From Lachnospiraceae bacterium (lineage in GTDB: Bacteria > Bacillota > Clostridia > Lachnospirales > Lachnospiraceae), in assembly GCA_017634175.1 (NCBI GenBank), contig JAGBNY010000082.1, positions 1-33,636 of the forward strand: a stretch of DNA of 33,636 nt. Reading direction: 5' to 3'. Under the pieces are notes generated by a model. It did no database searches. It was given only the letters and a program-made list of their open reading frames with translations, and was not told where the DNA came from. A program made the position numbers and the translations under genes. This document shows positions 33,101 to 33,636 of the stretch, piece by piece (within the stretch, counting starts at the first letter, position 1; every line of letters begins with the position of its first letter).

Positions 33101-33169
33101 GAAACTGGATAAAAAAATGAGCACTGTCAGTACGTTTACCAGCAGTGCCTGAAGCTCTCTCTTCCACAT
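30116..33169 (-). CDS. Large membrane-anchored NlpC/P60-like protein with repeat insertion and duplicated C-terminal domain
   Basis: A 1017-residue protein, probably exported. It has an N-terminal hydrophobic segment (about 8-21), a helical region (about 95-285), then an NlpC/P60-type papain-fold peptidase. Its conserved YVWGG is at 293-297, catalytic Cys at 539 (GLDCSGF), GDIFAW at 581-586 and His at 589. About 240 residues separate YVWGG from the Cys, including a Ser/Thr/Asn-rich repeat array (about 329-445); the usual gap is a few residues. A lysine-rich linker leads to two copies of an unrecognised unit (722-768, 832-880) sharing MPRGYTGS, ASLGIP, EGTYD and GTYYI-like ends, then an acidic C-terminus. 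The role is probably cleavage of wall peptides. It starts a unit with VTC, DUF4956 and CotH. Confidence 0.85.
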   Translation of the reverse strand: MWKRELQALLVNVLTVLIFLSSFNKEGPFLEQARKEDSLWPLGVVGFEEKSKRVMPSEQHSKTVSRQAAADLPVPENDSSEKHQIERAASVETKGFETVFEKGDYGQIAMKLLMSVKQVRILQELIDRKMIGTEDQDLYELSYDINKMMRYRRMVHSSNGDAYYNALEPEARDNIIFYEAVLSKRGEERAADDIFAIYERLLTMKKANENVAEVDDEKAQIKEEFLQAFSENGISDKETLSALAVMLDQDQQLYENNNIDAIQDIYTVPYVIGEESRENMMLAAMCLVGKVRYVWGGGHSGASYIKGINPVWKQWEELYPSEPTSEVTLNTVSNDSPSRNHSSASTVSNNSEIAEDLKTVSNNTETTKKQRAVSENSVTIKGQKTASENSGTAGGLRTASGNSGVTEGLRTASENSGATDDDLRTASGNSGVTADSRTASENSNIKKDSDAAHEAVRTKTVKNEGFGTCIKPSGTWCPIHGESHTSFHGESIDSLDDYIKIRSNLFKSIDLTDDKYRKMLSTVIYDGGVNAHVLDGLDCSGFTSWVFNQISNRYKVNTAARFFTGQSCFKELELGQDLLPGDIFAWQTHIVMIVGKVRDGSKAYVTIEETPNVLKFGAAYYSDASASDLAKAKQIAAEANLLIGGLKASFEAPHVYCINTVGETRVKLEKEKSKSSSKNAINPSVNQEAEEAEEGAEVPKDKVRRAKKKENPDYYTVVDGVRYKVVSAYMPRGYTGSEASLGIPAEGTYDFKKVIETKDGFSGQYYIAVEDEADESLENGYQEPAEPVNSSENTLNGTSGTEESIVSPEAAEEVPAEDEVLLLEDGYEDDGSGYIIKRIFMPRGYTGSDASLGIPEEGTYDHKDVVEKEEGFYGTYYIKKRYAPNDRILEEETMPGYAVINTMKIARFKDGFIDEGLPLGDTGIPIEEMDAYSIISHVVTKLPISYISGYDIYRGELWPSAEERAVEAVSSNLISGSEQEESADEVFLDTSGIENDEIEAVSVNDLPKHMKRPDVYS
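30530..30676 (-). repeat. Second copy of the MPRGYTG protein unit
   Basis: It encodes residues 832-880 of the NlpC-like protein: MPRGYTGSDASLGIPEEGTY followed by GFYGTYYI. About half the positions match the first copy at 722-768. The unit is about 45-50 residues and I do not recognise it as a named domain. Confidence 0.8.
30866..31006 (-). repeat. First copy of the MPRGYTG protein unit
   Basis: It encodes residues 722-768: MPRGYTGSEASLGIPAEGTY, then GFSGQYYI. It is preceded by YYTVVDGVRYKVVSAY and separated from the second copy by a Glu/Ser/Pro-rich linker. Confidence 0.8.
31835..32185 (-). repeat. Degenerate tandem repeat encoding TASENSG/TVSNNSE units
   Basis: About nine imperfect units of 12-15 residues (329-445 of the NlpC-like protein) follow the pattern [LK].T[VA]S.NS. 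They include LRTASGNSGVTEG and LRTASENSGATDD. The DNA shows recurrent tctgacgcagt and cccgacgcagt-like blocks in plus-strand reading. The composition is hydrophilic and probably disordered and exposed, interrupting the peptidase domain. Confidence 0.85.
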
Positions 33170-33177
33170 ATTTAATT

Positions 33178-33206
33178 AGTATATCATTCTATTCGTATAC
33201 TGTCAA
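33178..33206 (-). promoter_or_regulatory. Sigma-A promoter of the NlpC-VTC-DUF4956-CotH unit
   Basis: On the minus strand a perfect TTGACA (33201-33206), a 17-bp spacer and TATACT (33178-33183) are seen. The predicted start falls about 2 nt before ATG 33169, so the transcript would be nearly leaderless, and no Shine-Dalgarno is visible. Its -35 box is only 9 bp from the -35 box of the divergent tRNA-Arg promoter. Confidence 0.78.
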
Positions 33207-33215
33207 AAGAAACTC

Positions 33216-33244
33216 TTGACATTCTATTCAATTTAGTATAATAT
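33216..33244 (+). promoter_or_regulatory. Sigma-A promoter of tRNA-Arg
   Basis: A perfect TTGACA (33216-33221) is followed by overlapping -10 choices, TATAAT at 33237 (15-bp spacer) or TAATAT at 33239 (17-bp spacer). The start lies about 30 bp before the mature tRNA. Confidence 0.85.
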
Positions 33245-33280
33245 AGATTTGTTGCGTCAAAGAGTGATTCTCTAATCTAT

Positions 33281-33354
33281 GCACGCGTAGCTCAGCTGGA
33301 TAGAGCGTCTGGCTACGGACCAGAAGGTCGCGCGTTCGAATCGTGTCGCGTGTA
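33281..33354 (+). tRNA. tRNA-Arg (anticodon ACG)
   Basis: Acceptor GCACGCG pairs with CGCGTGT (a G-U at the end), with discriminator A. The anticodon stem is TCTGG/CCAGA with loop CTACGGA (anticodon ACG, normally edited to ICG by TadA). The T stem has two G-U pairs. It is 74 nt, with no encoded CCA. Confidence 0.95.
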
Positions 33355-33362
33355 TGAAAAAT

Positions 33363-33390
33363 GCTCCCGAGTTTTTTCGGGAGCGCCTTT
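33363..33390 (+). terminator. Rho-independent terminator after tRNA-Arg
   Basis: A perfect 8-bp GC-rich stem (33363-33370 with 33377-33384, arms GCTCCCGA/TCGGGAGC) with a T-rich loop, followed by gccttt. Confidence 0.85.
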
Positions 33391-33419
33391 CTTAGATATA
33401 TTTGAATTTACTTTTTACG

Positions 33420-33448
33420 TTGACATCTCATGAATTTTGTGAGATAAT
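33420..33448 (+). promoter_or_regulatory. Sigma-A promoter of tRNA-Val
   Basis: TTGACA (33420-33425), a 17-bp spacer and GATAAT (33443-33448) lie just before the tRNA. The spacer contains an inverted repeat, atctca/tgagat (33425-33430, 33440-33445). Confidence 0.82.
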
Positions 33449-33460
33449 ATCGAAAGTTGT

Positions 33461-33534
33461 GGGATCGTAGCTCAGCTGGGATGAGCGTCCGCTTGACGTG
33501 CGGGAGGTCATGGGTTCGATCCCCGTCGGTCCCA
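33461..33534 (+). tRNA. tRNA-Val (anticodon GAC)
   Basis: Acceptor GGGATCG/CGGTCCC with discriminator A, anticodon stem TCCGC/GCGGG with loop TTGACGT (anticodon GAC), and T arm with TTCGATC. It is 74 nt; CCA is not encoded. Confidence 0.95.
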
Positions 33535-33540
33535 CTAATA

Positions 33541-33578
33541 AAGAAGCCTTGGTCGATTGACCAAGGCTTCTTTATTTC
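33541..33578 (+). terminator. Rho-independent terminator after tRNA-Val
   Basis: A perfect 14-bp stem (33541-33554 with 33559-33572) with loop gatt, followed by tatttct. The A-rich upstream side could let it act in both directions. The remaining 60 bp to the window end hold no recognisable feature. Confidence 0.87.
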
Positions 33579-33636
33579 TCTAACTCTGCAATCTCAAACA
33601 AATAAGTAAAAACCCCACCTAAACGAATGAAAAATC

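Overview
The window looks like chromosome of a strictly anaerobic, low-to-mid GC Clostridia bacterium, most likely Lachnospiraceae or a close relative. The reasons are a class III (oxygen-sensitive) ribonucleotide reductase, a type III glutamine synthetase, the Firmicutes-type order ireB-ruvX-DUF1292-RNase J-ylbF-mltG-U32 peptidase, an ECF folate S component, frequent TTG starts with strong Shine-Dalgarno sequences, and tRNA genes without encoded CCA. Almost all protein genes lie on the minus strand.

Layout. (1) 1-641: a tRNA-Pro/tRNA-Gly pair with a clear sigma-A promoter, flanked by two inverted, diverged copies (E1 and E2) of one structured DNA/RNA element. (2) 642-5211: MATE transporter, thymidylate kinase and nrdD. 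The nrdD frame is interrupted by one in-frame TGA, and two NrdR-like boxes 31 bp apart lie upstream. (3) 5212-14632: a tightly packed seven-gene minus-strand unit, read as MCP, folT, folC, larC, tatD, glnN and an SH3b/amidase. (4) 14780-16294: malQ alone on the plus strand. (5) 16348-21403: five glycosyltransferases, one frameshifted and overlapping a divergent neighbour at its 5' end. (6) 21400-26242: the conserved RNA/envelope housekeeping block. (7) 26271-33169: a large secreted NlpC/P60-like protein followed by VTC polyphosphate polymerase, DUF4956 membrane protein and CotH-family kinase. (8) 33281-33636: tRNA-Arg and tRNA-Val, each with a promoter and terminator.

From 33169 down to 18374 the genes run in one direction with small gaps or overlaps and no clear terminator. 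The surface-associated VTC-DUF4956-CotH set, ireB/ruvX/RNase J, and three glycosyltransferases could therefore share transcripts. The second long unit links chemotaxis, folate uptake and glutamylation, nickel-cofactor maturation, nitrogen assimilation and a wall amidase.

The observations most worth a second look are the paired structured elements with compensatory base changes, the nonsense codon in an otherwise intact nrdD, the VTC-DUF4956-CotH-NlpC cluster with its split NlpC domain and a duplicated unrecognised domain, and the near-leaderless promoter of the 1017-residue gene. All family names come from reading the sequence; no database search was run.
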